A DNA stretch of 64,000 nucleotides. Origin: Amblyomma americanum (lineage: Eukaryota > Arthropoda > Arachnida > Ixodida > Ixodidae). Positions 35,166 through 47,780 of this stretch are shown here, one piece after another. Every line of letters starts with the position of its first letter. The stretch's first letter is position 1. The notes beneath the pieces were generated by a model. The model saw only the letters and a list, made by a program, of their open reading frames with translations, had not been told where the DNA came from and did not search any database. A program made the translations under genes and the position numbers. The DNA lies in the NCBI RefSeq assembly GCF_052857255.1, contig NC_135500.1:51300272-51364271 (forward strand), in the 5' to 3' direction.

Positions 35166-36245
35166 AATTGTTTTCATTTTTCGTCATCATCAGCCTGACT
35201 AAGCACACTGCAGGACAAGGACCTCTTCCATGTCTCTCCAATTAAACCTGGAGAGTGTTCGCTGCGGCCACCCTGTCCCCGCAAACTTCTGTATCTCATC
35301 CGCCCATCTAACTTTCTGCCTCCCCCTGCTACGTTTCTCTTCTATTAGAATACACTCCGTTACCCTTAAGGACCATCGATTACCTTGCCTTCGTATCATA
35401 TGCCCTTCCCAAGCCCATTTCTTTCCATAGCTCGTTGCATTCTCCTTAACTTAAGCTGAACCCTTTCCTTATTCTCCACGTTTAGGCCCCACACGTGGAC
35501 ACTGGTTGGATGCAGCTGTTGTATACTTTTCTCTTGAGGAATATTGGTAATAAGCTATCCATGATCAGAGAGAGCCTGCCAAATGCGCTTGCTTGTCATT
35601 CTTATTATTCTAGTTAGTTCAATCTTGCGATCCGGATCCACGGTCACCACCTTCCCTAAGTAGACGTATTGCCTTACCATTTGCAGCACCTCGCTATCAG
35701 CTGCAAACTGCTGTTCCCTTCCGAGACTGTTTAACATTACGTTGATCTTCTGCGTATTAAATTTTGGATCCACAGTCCATTATTCATGTTTTGGAGTTCA
35801 TCTCCTGAGTTACTGAGCAAGACAATGCCATCAGCGAATCGGAAATTACTTAGATATTCCCCATTAACTTTTATCCCCAACTGGTCCCAACACAAACCTC
35901 GGAATACCTCCTGTAAACAGGCGGCGAACAGCACTGGCGAGATCGTGTCTCCCTGCCTGACACCCTTCCTTATTGGAATTGTATTTATGACTTTATGTAG
36001 GGCTATGGTAGCTGTGCACCGGCTATAGTCATATTCCAGAATTTTTACATAATGTTTTGCTATGCCATTATTCCTTAAGGCCTGCCGGACTGCTGATGTT
36101 TCAATTGAGAAAAATGCATTCTCGTAATCTATAAAGCTTATATATAAAAGTTGGTTATATGCTGCGCATTTCTCTACTGCCTGATTGATAGTACTATTTG
36201 CGAAAGCCTGCCTGATCATTTCGTTCACTGCATACTTTGTTTTCA
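35166..36245 (-). pseudogene. RTE-like non-LTR reverse transcriptase, inactive
   Basis: The 36228-35737 frame reads YISFIDYENAFFSIE, IRKGVRQGDTISPVLF, GIKVNGEYLSNFRFADGIVL: the FADD box has become FADG, so the second catalytic Asp is lost. A second frame (35773-35555) gives the post-catalytic part, and 35399-35199 the C-terminal RGRQKVRWADEIQKFAG. The 3' end includes CTGCAGGACAAGGACCTCTT and CATCATCAGCCTGACTA. The element is 5'-truncated at about 36245 and lacks the endonuclease. Confidence 0.85.
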
Positions 36246-36399
36246 GATAGCGTTTGATCGTCTTTCAATAGAGTAAATTGTTGGGCTAGTTGGTTCATGA
36301 TCGTTTTAATCGCTAACCATTTCGTTTAATGATTCGTGAACTGAACATGGACACTAATATTCTTTCATGAATAGAGAGTTTTTTTGCGTATCAGAACTC

Positions 36400-37510
36400 A
36401 GTTTGTTACTCCTAATAACGCTGATTCTTAACCAGGTGTTGTTATCTCCGACGTTCTTCAAGGTTCGGCGCTTAGATTATGATTCTTCCTACAATATTAA
36501 ATGAGGTACCAAAATCTATTAAATCCAGATCACACTTTTCACAGATGATTGCGTTATTTACTGAGTAATCACTTCTATTTCTATACTCACCTAGACCCAT
36601 CTGTATTCAACATTATTTAAACAAAGTCTTTAATTGGTGCAACACCTGCCTCATGAGACTTAATCCTAACAAATGCAAGGTTGTGCGTGTTTATCACCGC
36701 TCTGCCAAAGAAATCTTTGTTCACACGATATCTCAGTACCTACTCGAACGTAACAACGTCTAAATATTTAGGAGTACATATAACGCCTAGCCTTGCATTG
36801 CAGTGGCATGTCGACTATAACAGCAACAATGCTAACCGCATGCCTGGTTATTTGCAGCATAACTTTTTATGGTATCATATTCTTTAAATTACTACTGTAC
36901 AAAACCCTAGTGCGGTCGAAATCAGAAAACGCGATCTCTGATGGAATCCAGGATTTGATACCCTTGCTAATCGATTAAGATCGATACGGAATCATAGTGC
37001 GTGTTCTATATTGTCTAACGTTTCCATCGCTGCTAGCGGAACTGCAAAGAAAAGAACCTTGAAGCTTCCTAGCCTTTCCTTACGCAGAAAATTCTCGCGA
37101 TTGCTAAGTAGTTTGCACGAGATATATTTTCACAAGCACCTGATTAAACTGATTGTTTTTCTGAGCCATCATTCATACTAGGTCACAGAGATCTTCGCCG
37201 TCATGCAGGCCTGCCGTACTGCCACATCAATTCATATTTTAACTGGTTTATACAGATTGGAATTGTCTTCACACTTCGGTCGCCAACATTTCCGGTAATT
37301 TCTTTTTTAAAATCATCGCTGAAGACTATGCATTTGACTAATTTACCTTGCTTCCTTATCTGATCTCGAATTTTGCATCAACTTATGCTTTTTTTGCTGT
37401 ATTAGATGCTTTTATGGTGTTTTTTCGGCTCAGAGAGTTTACGGTTTTTAACTGCACTCCCATCCGTAACGTCCGCTGGAGCCATGAGGCTAGTGTAATA
37501 AATAAGTAAA
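36400..37510 (+). pseudogene. CR1-like reverse transcriptase remnant
   Basis: Scattered motifs survive on the plus strand: VLQGSALRL-like residue of the GVPQGSVLGP box (about 36450), VFNWCNTCLMRLNPNKCKVV (about 36630), SKYLGVHITPSLALQWHVD (about 36755) and NRMPGYLQHNF. Many stops and frameshifts lie between them. It is old. Confidence 0.7.
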
Positions 37511-37721
37511 CGTGACTGTTTTGGCATCAATCCATCAGTGAGACTATTATAGCCCCTTTCCACTGCTTAATAACCAGCCAACGGCTACCACGAGGTTACC
37601 GTGTATTGAATGGTTATCTAACCTCTTTACAAGTTCACTAATTATGGCCTCCTGAGCGCAGTGTTGACGTCACAGACCTCAGGAAAAATGGTCGCTGCAC
37701 TACTTATTTAGACCGCTTTAT

Positions 37722-37830
37722 CATCATCATGAGCATCAGCCTGACTATGCTCAGTGCAGGGAAAGTGCCTCCCCCATATCTCTCCTTTCAAACCTATCCT
37801 TTGCTAGCTACCGTCGCATACAACTAGAAA
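37722..37830 (-). mobile_element. RTE-like 3' end fragment
   Basis: ATCATCATGAGCATCAGCCT and GCAGGGAAAGTGCCTCCCCC match the 3' end of the element at 35166; only about 100 bases remain. Confidence 0.6.
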
Positions 37831-39990
37831 ACGCAGCGGCGAATGCCCCTCAAAGGAAGGTCTCCGGACAATGGCGAGCGCTGGTTCTCATTACGTCACT
37901 GTTGATCTTGTTTACCGTAGTATCTGCAAGCTACCCGTGATTTACGCTACTCGATTAGTCACAGATGGTAGAACCAGCGAAAGTGACGCAGGACAAGGCA
38001 AAGAAGCACACACACAACATTGCTGGAGTTACGTATGATTTATTTCGGTGAATTGAGCCACATTTATACATTATTCCTGTGAAAGTGCACAATCTGAACA
38101 AGGTGAAGGAAAAACTTTACGAAGATAAACACTGATACTCCTTTTCGGTGATTATAAGTGAAGGATCGCTTAAGCACAACTGCTTATTTTTTCTCATTAA
38201 AAACGGCTACAGCATCAGCCGCCTACGTCTTGATTTCCCCCGACCGATAATACGGACCAGACGAAACACAGGGGAAGACTTGCTTTCTTTGACATGCAAG
38301 GCTGAATTGCTTCCCGTGCGCGAACCCAAAGTTGTTCTGTGTTGCTTTTAATGTTCATTTAGACACGCTCCAGTTTGCACAATGTATATTTTGCCGCAAG
38401 CCAATGGGATGGAGTAAACCACCCCCACTGCGCACGTGTTGACTTCATCGGATGCTTAGGGATGCAAGCGCCAGTTCCCTGCTGGCCAGCAGTGATTTGG
38501 GCTCACAAACCAGTGAGATTTCGAGGAGCAGAAAACACCAAAGTTGCGCCAAAGTTTTGAGCCACTTTTTTCAGCCCATGTGACGTCTTGTGGAAGTAGG
38601 GGAGCAATTCTGTCTTCTTGCTATCCTCTTCCGCTGGGCATGTATATCAGCCGCGCGAACACAATCAGCAAGAGGGTGCAGATAGGACAGAGCGCTTCTT
38701 CCCGATTGTGTTCGCGTTGCTGATACATATGCGTCGCAACCAACTAGCCCGGTATATAGTGTGATTCTCCTGGGCAGGCCGAACGCTTTTTCATTGTTTT
38801 CTCAAAGCATTCAGACACAGCTAGCAAAACCGAAGGGGTAAACATGGATGCCTTCAAGCAGTCAACCTGCTCCGCCAGACTTTGTGTCGTCCCATGCGGG
38901 AAGCTTTTCTTTAAAACACTTAAAAATCACAAATTCGCGATACTTTGCTTTACCAACTTCGAATGTGCCGATTTGTATGGCAAAAGCGCTTTTTTAATTG
39001 GACGATGTTGGAAATATGCGCTATTTTTTTCCATTTCTCACATCGAGAATGGAAATGGTGGCGAACATTCACTCCTGGCACAATTACGGCAAGAAGAGCA
39101 GCATGCGCAGATATGACGAATGTGTCTTGGCCCAAGCTAGCATCGAGGTGATAACACGCTCTAGGGCATTTTCATAGACAGCTCTGGGAAAAAGAGGGCG
39201 AGCGGCACATTCCTTATCCAATGCCTGATGCAGCAGAGCGAAAGCCGAAGTTTCTCGGAGCCCACATATCACTTCACGACGCCCCAGCTACAGCCTCAAG
39301 CGTTATCAGTGTCTTTATGGTCTCTGCGTCATGTTACATTATCAGCACCCTTTAGGGTGTGGGGTCGCTGGAGCAATAAAAGGATCCGGGAAACAGCCGC
39401 TCGCTTTGTCTTGCTCATAGTGAGTTCCATGTTGGGTGTCCTCACTATCGTCGGCTGTGCAGTTGTCAAGCACAAAGAGTTTACTATCGGCCGATAGCTG
39501 ACCAAGGAGCGCCCAGTACTGAGGTATGTGCTTAGAGCATCATATTCTGTCAAGCGACATAAATCGATTCGTCAGGCCGGATTTCACACTGGATACATAA
39601 ATCTGCTGACTGTGTTATCTGGTTAGGCGGACAAGGTGAAAGTGACGGCGCAGTATTTTCGAATGTAAGCCTTTGGCGTCCATTGAGGTTACCTTAGCCT
39701 TGTCTGACATCGTCGGTACGATAGGCCAACGCGAACACAAACGGGCACTTACAGAAAGAGAAAGAAAGAAACGGCGCTGTGTGAACGTGTCTTCTTTCTC
39801 TGTACTGTGTAAGCTCGCTGTTTTTCGGTGAGAATTCTTAAACCTGGAAATATCTGCCAGAGGGCGCCGTTGATGGGATAAAGTACACAGTCTTATTAGT
39901 CTCATTATCCTAGAGCAAGGACTCTAAATTTGACTGGATGCGGACAGGTTGCAGTATGGAACTGTACCTGGCAGGCATAACACTTGAACT
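37831..39990. other. non-coding, with a small inverted repeat
   Basis: A short foldback lies at 38639-38735, with arms of about 28 bases (see findings). No supported gene. Confidence 0.45.
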
Positions 39991-39994
39991 CTGT

Positions 39995-40235
39995 CGACGG
40001 AGGGTGTGCCGCAGTGGATTAGTGCTTATGCCGTTGGGCTGCTGAGGACAAAGGCGAGGGATCGTATCCAAACCGCGGCGGTGGGATTTTTATAGAGGAG
40101 AAATGCCAAAATGCCTTTGCGTATGTGCGATATCTGCGCACATTAAAAAAAAAACCCTATCTGGCCAAAGTCAGTCCGGAGCCCTTCGCTACGGCGACTT
40201 TTATAGCCCGCATACAGCTTTGGGGTTTTGAACCA
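39995..40235 (+). mobile_element. tRNA-derived SINE, diverged
   Basis: The head GCCGCAGTGGATTAGTGC (A box) and GGATCGTATCC (B-box-like) are followed by GCGGCGGTGGG, GTGCGATATCTGCGCACATT and GGAGCCCTTCGCTACGGCGA, which follow the body of the SINE at 33720 with many changes. Confidence 0.65.
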
Positions 40236-40924
40236 AACGTATTATACCATACCGCACTATACGTGTAGACTGAGTGAACAACAGCTGCGATTGTTGAAGA
40301 GCTATGAGGCTCTAAATAGTGAATCCTCGACGGAAGGCCTAGCCGATAAGGCAGAACCTAAACTAAAATTTTTAATCAATAATACAAACGCACGAAATGT
40401 GGATACGTAATCATTAACGAATATGAAACCGTCACCGTAGTAACCTGAGCTGAGCGATACATGTGGAAGGTGGCATACTCAACCGAGATAAAATTGCAAT
40501 GAGGATTCAGCCAAATATCAGTGCGTATGTGGATAAAGCAAATAATTTAACAAATAACGCAATGCACTGCATTCATGGCTGGCTCAATGGCGAAGTTTAC
40601 AGGTGAAAAAACAGTCGGAAACCCTGTATCGACTTCAGCGACTTAAAGTAACAGTGTCGACATGTCATTTAGGCAGTAATAGTACATCACAAACGCATTC
40701 TGTTAAAGTGCAAAGATCAAGAAGATTTGAAGAAACACTGAGCCGCAATCTGAACACGAGAAAGACTTTTGATCGTGCGCCAGTCCCGACATCGTAGAAG
40801 ACGTAGTGGTCTTGACCACGGCAGAACCGCTGAACTGTGAGACCTAGACTAATACCGCTGTCACAAAGGCAAATTTAGGGTCCCTTTCAACAAGTGTTTT
40901 CAATTATTTTCATTGTTAACCTTT
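40236..40924. other. non-coding
   Basis: Nothing recognised; 40856-40890 has a MITE-like CGCTGTCACAAAGGCA similar to 29545. Confidence 0.35.
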
Positions 40925-41075
40925 TTTGTTGTTTCACTGTGTGCTGACTCGTGTCATCCTGCCAGCTGTTGTCAAATATGGGGGCAGTCGCCCCGTCAAG
41001 CTGCTCTTCGCAGCAGCTTTTTGCGGCTTCTTTTCCTTTTACCGAGGGAAAAATAAAATCATCATCCTTATTATA
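40925..41075 (+). mobile_element. LINE 3' UTR fragment
   Basis: Contains a small hairpin (AGCTGCTCTTCGCAGCAGCT) and ends GGAAAAATAAAATCATCATC, a typical CR1-type tail. No coding part. Confidence 0.45.
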
Positions 41076-41945
41076 AGTGGCATTCGCCTTTGGTGTTGCT
41101 CGTTGGATTGCACAAGATACACTTAGTTCACGCTCACTGGAGAAAGAAATTGCCTCGAAGTGAGCTCGGTGAACTGCGCTCAGTTTCCACGCACTTCATG
41201 CTGCCAGCATGCGCAGCGCCAGTGTCTTAGAAGTGAGCTTCCCTCTGCGTTCAATATTCCTGTGCAACAGCGGCGCGGCCTTACCTCGGGGCAATACACG
41301 GGAGCAGTGCCGGCTTCATTTGCCCGTGCAGATCTTCGGCAGCCTTCTGTGGAGGCACCTGCCCAGCAGTACGCTGTGAGCCCGGCACTTAATAAGCTTA
41401 ACCCCCAACTCAATAACAGTGCCGACCTTCGACCGTGTTTTGCCGCGCGAGGCGTATGCGCGTGAGGATCGCGAACGTACCTACATCTTCCAAGAAGACG
41501 CCAGCTTGTGTTTTCATATATATATATATATAATATCGTTATTGTTGCTGCTCTTTAATGTCGTGGCGATAATTTACATGTCTTACTATTATGTATCTGA
41601 TGTATGTGATATAGTTACTGTTGCAGCTCAGTGTTTCTTTTTCATTATTTGAAGTTGTGGTTTTTATACCGTTTATTCTGATTAGTACATACCTACCCTT
41701 TTAGTATATCCTAACTTTATGCCACTAGGTAGTATCCTCACCTATAGTTAATTTTTCTATTTCATGTTAGCATTGCTGGCGTGTCCATTTTTTATTTGTC
41801 TTGATGATTGTGTGTGTTGTAGTGTTTTGTTGACCGTTATGTCGCCAGTTCAAGTGTTTTTTCTTCAGTTATGTGCAAAAGAGTAGCCGGCGCCATAACC
41901 AGGCACTAACGTCTCCCTTTATGTCCATGTAAATAAAAAAAATAC
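41076..41945 (+). other. non-coding; probable LINE 3' region
   Basis: 41540-41945 is T-rich and ends AGTAGCCGGCGCCATAACC ... TTTATGTCCATGTAAATAAA, which looks like a LINE 3' end. The short frame at 41160-41465 has no family likeness and I do not call it. Confidence 0.4.
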
Positions 41946-44728
41946 GCCAGCTCAGCACCTAAATCTTGCTCCTGGTTACTGCCTCGGAGCCACTGGAGAA
42001 GAATTTTGGGCGCCGAGGAAAGCCGGCGCTCCCCTGGCTATTTTTTTTGCTGATAAACACGTTTATGTTTCTCCCCGGGAGCGCTAAACGCTGGTTAAAT
42101 CTTCCGCTCGTTTGCTAAAAAGGCATGCTTGATATTTTTGGTTGCCTTTTTAATGTGTTCTTTGCCATTAAGCTCGTGGGGAAAGTGTACTTGTTTAAGA
42201 GCTTTATAAAAGTTATTAGTAATGCGGAAATATTATTGGGTTGAACCTTGCGCACGTTGCTGTAAAGTATGACTCCGAAACAGGATAGTCGACCAACGAG
42301 AAAACAATAATTCAAGCTTGCTTTCTAATGTGGCACCCTGCCGTCAAATTGAATCTTCATGAGATGAATGAGGCAATGCGCACTCGCTGGAATTCACATT
42401 TGATTTGTCTGTCTGGCAGCCGTTTTTCTCGAATTCATAAAATGCAACTGAACATGACGAATTCCCCTCACGAAGAAGGCAAACCAATTAATACTAAGAA
42501 AGAAATCGGAGCGGTGCAGGAGCTTGTCTCAACGCCAATATTTTAGATTAGCGAGAGAAGCAAAATACAGCGCAGTCACAGCGAATATCAACCTGAACGA
42601 ATTAATCAAAGGGCCCGCAATACAGGTGGGAAGTAAAACAGGTAGACTAGACATTCGCCATCTTCCATAGGCGTCAAGGTATCTCGTTAAAGAACACGCC
42701 ATGATTGTCTCGAGCCGTAGAGAAAGAGGCCTTGAAAACAGGCATGGATAAACATCTGGTCACGATAGGATGCTGCAGGTCTCCCGAAGATACTGGCGGT
42801 ACAGTGATGGCAAAGGACCGGGTTAATAAGATAGACATGGGAGAGGCCTATGCCCTGCAGTAAGCATAGTCAGGCTGATGCTGATGATGATATTTATGTT
42901 ATTAAGGCGCTTGTTTTGAGGTTTCATACTGTTCACAATTCAAGTGTGAATACTTGTAGCCATTCATGTGCGGAAATTCGGAAGAAAATGCGGATTTACG
43001 CCATTGCTCTACAAGTTTTTTTTTTTTCCCGGGGGTGGGGGAGGTTATTTTGGGATGAAAACCACTCGCCATTGTCAATAGTTTTTTGGTGGTACATGAA
43101 GTGCTTTAATTTAAGAAAAGAGCCTTAATATCTTATTTCCTGCTAAAAAAGTACATTCTGGAGCGATTTGCTACACCTTATTTCTAAAGACACTACCAGT
43201 TCTCAGTAAGCTACTCGCAGTCTAGTCGTACGCATTCTTTGTTAGTCCGGCCTCGGCATGTGCCTTTTCGACAGCGTGTGGGCTGCCATTCGAGTGCAGA
43301 TTACCTAGGACTAACACCAAATACAAGTTTCCCGACCTCCGAAGTGGTCCCGGGTATTTTATGGGTATCGCCTGACCAAAAGCGTCATGTCTAGGACAGT
43401 GTGGCACGGAAGGACGGACGCAGCCATCCCTCGTGTAAAGGGTTTCCTGATATTATAATTACGCTCCACAGCCGCGTAAAAATGACGTATACACGCGAGT
43501 GCTGCACTCAGAGATGATCTGAAAATGTGTGGTCACATGCCTGAAAAACTCATCTCGGCTTCTCCACTTTTTTTTTTCAGAACTAAAACCAAGAAAGACC
43601 ACTGCAATAATCTATTGCAGAGGGCGTAGAAATAAAAACAGAGCAAATTTTTTATGGTTCAGATATCTTCCCCAAGGTATAACCAGATAGTGCTCGTAGT
43701 CGAATTTGGGGCATCATTTTCCGGCACCTGTGCAGGCCGTATAAAAGGCTGACATAAGCCCCAGGGGTTCAACTTCGCTCTAGACTGGCTGGAGCTGTAC
43801 ATACAAGAACTCTAGGCTGCGGGACATAGAACGATAGGCTCCTGCCCGGGCTCTTCACCCGCGAGCGTTCATAGAACACGACGGATTTCGAATCAGAATT
43901 TATCATTCTTCTCGAGCTGTGCTCCTTGAGTCCCACAAGACCGGGACCGAAATTCTGGTGCTAAATGTGAGGGCCGATTTGGTTTTGCTCGGTACACATT
44001 GTTATCCTTCATTAAATGTGCTTCAGTGGGCTAGCCATCTCACGGCTTTTCTGTTTAATTCTGAATGCCTCATAATTCCTCGCGGGGCCTTTCGGAGCGC
44101 TTAGTTGGGAAGGCATAAGCCGGCTTCCTTGCAGTGGCAGTGTATTTTTTCCCAACTGACCTGTCGTGTTGCTCCATACCATATATGTCAGGTACACATG
44201 CGCTGAAATCCAACTTACTGTTCTGAGCTCTGCGTTCCGCTGCTTTGCATAACTCATATCTGGGCCTCGATGTAAGGTGGCTCAACAAAAAGGTTTCTGT
44301 GGAGTATGATTACTCCCGATAACTGGACCGTCGTTGACACTAGATAACAGTGAGCGGATGTGATTAGGAGAGCTCTTTGACCTGCCATAGGCTGATGTAA
44401 ATTCGGCTTGTGATGCTAAGACTCTATTCGTCACAGAGAGACAAGCGGAGAATTTTTTTTTTGATCCAGTATTCGTAAAAAAACAAATGCAATAACACGA
44501 AGGAATGAGCCAATGTTGGGTTTTGTACAACGGGGCGTTTAGTGGTGATTTTGCTGTAACATCTTGACTTTTCAGTATGACACTTAGTAAAACTGCGCAT
44601 GTTTTCGGCGACGTGCGTGTTATGTAAATCCGAGCCATTTCAACGTAACACACTTAATTCAAAGCACAGTGAACCACCTCGGTCCGGCCATGAGCGCCAA
44701 GATCAATGGATGCCGACCGGCGCACCAT
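41946..44728. other. non-coding, with an RTE-like 3' end fragment
   Basis: At 42830-42892 (plus) GGGAGAGGCCTATGCCCTGC and CATAGTCAGGCTGATG match an RTE-like 3' end in the orientation opposite to 35166. The rest shows no supported gene. Confidence 0.45.
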
Positions 44729-46630
44729 TGGATGGATGGATGGATGGATACGGCTGAACCCTTTACATCGGGCGGTGGCTCAAGCCACCTAGCCATGTCT
44801 TGTGAAATTTTACTCCTGTCTTGCTTTTAGCCACCAATCAGATAACCTTCGCTTGGTTACTTCTAACCTCTTAAAATCCACTTTCCCTTCACTATCCCTA
44901 AACCCCAATGCCTTGGGTAAGTCAGCCCCGCTGCCTTCCACTGTAGGGTGAAGCCCTTTACAAAAAAGTATCAAGTGTTCAGCCGTTTCCTCCTCCTCTC
45001 CGCACGCAATGCACAAAGTGTCTATCTCCTGGTACCTGACTCTATACTTCTTAGTCCGCAAAACTCCAGTCCTGGCCTCAAACAACAAAGAACTTCCCCT
45101 ACAATTATCATAGATATTTTCTTTGACAATTTCCTGTTTAAAGGTCCGGTATGTTTCTAGTGCCGATTTCGTCAGCATCCCTGTTATCCACAAAGCTCTC
45201 TCTGTTCCTTTAACCTTTTTCTTAACCGATAATTGCTGATTTGCCCCCTTACTGCTGTCCAGATATTTGCTTGTCAATTTTCTAGTTCGCTTTCTCCATT
45301 TCGTGTCAACATTCTTTATATACAGGTATCTGAAAACTTTCCTAGCCCACCGCTTTTCCTCCATCCTTCTCAATCGTTCCTCAAATGCTATCTTACTGCT
45401 AGCCTCTCTGCTCTCGAAAGACGCCCATCCCATATCACCCTGTACCCCCTGATTTGGTGTATTGCCATGTGCTCCCAAAGCTAACCTCCCTACTCCCCGT
45501 TGCCTAATTTCCAGCCTTGCTTGAACATCTGGCCTCATACACAGGACCGCATTCCCGAAGGTCAGGCTAGGGACCATCACCCCTTTCCAAATCCCTCTTA
45601 CCACCTCATACCTATTGTAATTCCACAGTGCCCTATTTTTCATGACAGCTGCATTCCTACTAGCTTTATTCATTACATATTTTTCATGCTCTGTCAGATA
45701 CTCAACACTGTTATTTATCCACACCCCAAGATACTTGTACTCATTCACTACCTTTAGCACGAACTCCTGTATTCTATGCTCGCCGCCCTCTTCATTAAAT
45801 GTCATGACTGCAGATTTTTCCTTACTATACTTGAAGCCTAATCTATCTCCCTCTGTACTGCATATGTCTAACAACTTCTGCAGGTCTTCCTTGTTGTCAG
45901 CCATTATCACTATATCGTCCGCATATATTAGTCCCGGTAATGTCTGTTTAATCAATTCCCCTTGCTTGAAAAAAGATAGGTTGAAACCTAGTCCGCTCCC
46001 CTCTAGCTTGGCCTCCAAACCTTGCAGGTACAACATGAACAACAAAGGGGACAGAGGACATCCTTGTCTAAGCCCCCGCTGTATCTCTACAGGCCCTGAT
46101 ACATTTTTTCCCCATTTTATGAGCACTCTGTTACCTCTATATATATCTTTTAAAAGATTAATTACTCCATTTTCCACATCCAATGTGCCCAATATGTCCC
46201 ACAAATGCTCCTGAGTAACGTTGTCATAGGCTCCCCTAATATCCAGAAATGCTAGCAATAAGGGCCTATGTTCCTTTTCCGCAATTTCTATACACTGTGT
46301 CAATGAAAATAGATTGTCCTCCAACCTCCTTTGTTTCCGGAACCCATTCTGTAGTTCCCCTAGCACCCCATCGTTCTCCACCCAAGCCTGCAGTCTATCC
46401 TTTATAATTTGCATCACCACCCTGTAAACCACAGACGTCACTGTTATGGGGCGATAGTTACTTACGTCTGCTTTGTCCCCCTTTCCCTTATATATCATGT
46501 TCATTCTACTTAATCGCCATTCATCGGGGACTTTCTCATCCACTATCATTTTGTTCACTACCTGTATTAATGTTTGCTTGGATTTTGGTCCTAACTTCTT
46601 TATCAACATAATCGGGATACCATTCGGCAA
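44729..46630 (-). mobile_element. 5'-truncated LINE with an uninterrupted reverse transcriptase
   Basis: A frame open from 46732 to 44810 encodes 640 residues; the first 34 or so are flanking DNA and the retroelement starts near NGIPIMLIKKLGP. Motifs: NYRPITVTSVVYRVVMQ, catalytic Asp in LAFLDIRGAYDNV (164), RGLRQGCPLSPLLF, IYADDIVIM (YADD 270-273) and EYKYLGVWI; the C-terminus carries CIACGEEEETAEHLILFC (574-591). No internal stop or visible catalytic loss. The endonuclease is absent through 5' truncation. The 3' end is a (TGGA)n/(TCCA)n tail at 44729-44748. The RT type resembles CR1/L2-I relatives; the clade is unresolved. Confidence 0.9.
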
Positions 46631-47529
46631 TACTGCGAGCGCCACCTCTCGGCGATCGGCATAAGTGCGCGTGCGGCGATGAACGAGTCGCTGGTTACGA
46701 AGATGCGCTCGCACCGCAAAATCCGAAAACATTGTTCATCGCCTTGATGTACGTATAGGTGAATTTCACAGGATTTATCCGTACGGCGACTTCTGTGGTG
46801 AAGCGGCTGACTTATCCCATACTGCATAGGCATACCATAAAAACCAGCTATTGCTGGTGAACCGGGCAAGAGCAGCGGCAAAAGCCAATGGGCTCCTGTA
46901 ATGAGGGCCCACAAAACATTTTATGCATTGAACGTTTTTCTCTCATTGCCTAATTCATCCCGGCAGGCCTGTTTTGCCCTGGACATTATGAGGCGTTCGC
47001 ATCGTAGACAATTTAAGAAAACCGGCTCGTGGCAGAGAGATTGAAGTGCACGCGAACGCACAGCACGCGCACATTGGCGGGCAGTGAAGCCCTCTCGTTA
47101 CATTTTCACCCTTCGCACGCAAGGAGCGCTGGTAGGTTTGATCTTGCTTCAACGGCCGCTTTTGGGCCGATGCCCAGGCATGAAAATTATAGGAGGTTGT
47201 GGTCCGTTTCGACCGCCAGAGAAATCTTCGTACCCAGATAGGCGAACACCGCAAACTCTCGCTATCATGCGGATGCAACGACAGGTCACGGCAGTTATCA
47301 TTTCGATTTCGCAACTGCGGAAATTAAATGATATTTTAAGCCAAGCAAGTATGCGAGTATTTATATTATGCATGGCTGCTGCCAGTCTGACCGCAGTTAT
47401 CTGTCGCTTGTGGCCTTCAACCTGGAAACTGCTGCGCACTGCACAATGAGCTGACGAGATAATGGCGGCGCTCGCAGTCGTCAAGTAAGTGCTTTAGCCT
47501 CGTACACGCGTACACAAAGCAGCTTGTAT
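46631..47529. other. non-coding
   Basis: No supported gene; overlapping short frames on both strands at 46955-47484 lack family likeness. Confidence 0.4.
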
Positions 47530-47780
47530 GTGCTATCGGCGACAAAAGTGGTATACTCCACGCTGCGGGAGCAGGGCTGAGCAACGTACAACTGCATCGT
47601 AGCACCATCTACAGGCGGCATGTGGGATCGAGACAGCCAATGGGAGCCCTTTATTATCTGCGGGCATGCCGCTTGACTCGTTTCAAAGTTTCGTTCTTTA
47701 GATGGCGCTACGATGCAGTTTTCCGTTGCTCCGGCTCCCTCTGCGTGGAATATATCACTTTCGTCCGCGATAGTACCTCG
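47530..47780. mobile_element. foldback (long inverted repeat) element
   Basis: Arms of about 83 bases (47530-47612 and 47694-47778) pair, with landmarks ACTGCATCGTAGC(A/G)CCATCTA near the centre and GAGCAACG further out. The loop is about 80 bases. Non-coding. Confidence 0.75.

Noticed and set aside
41160..41465. 101-residue plus-strand frame
   Set aside because: No family likeness and a plausible LINE 3' region around it.
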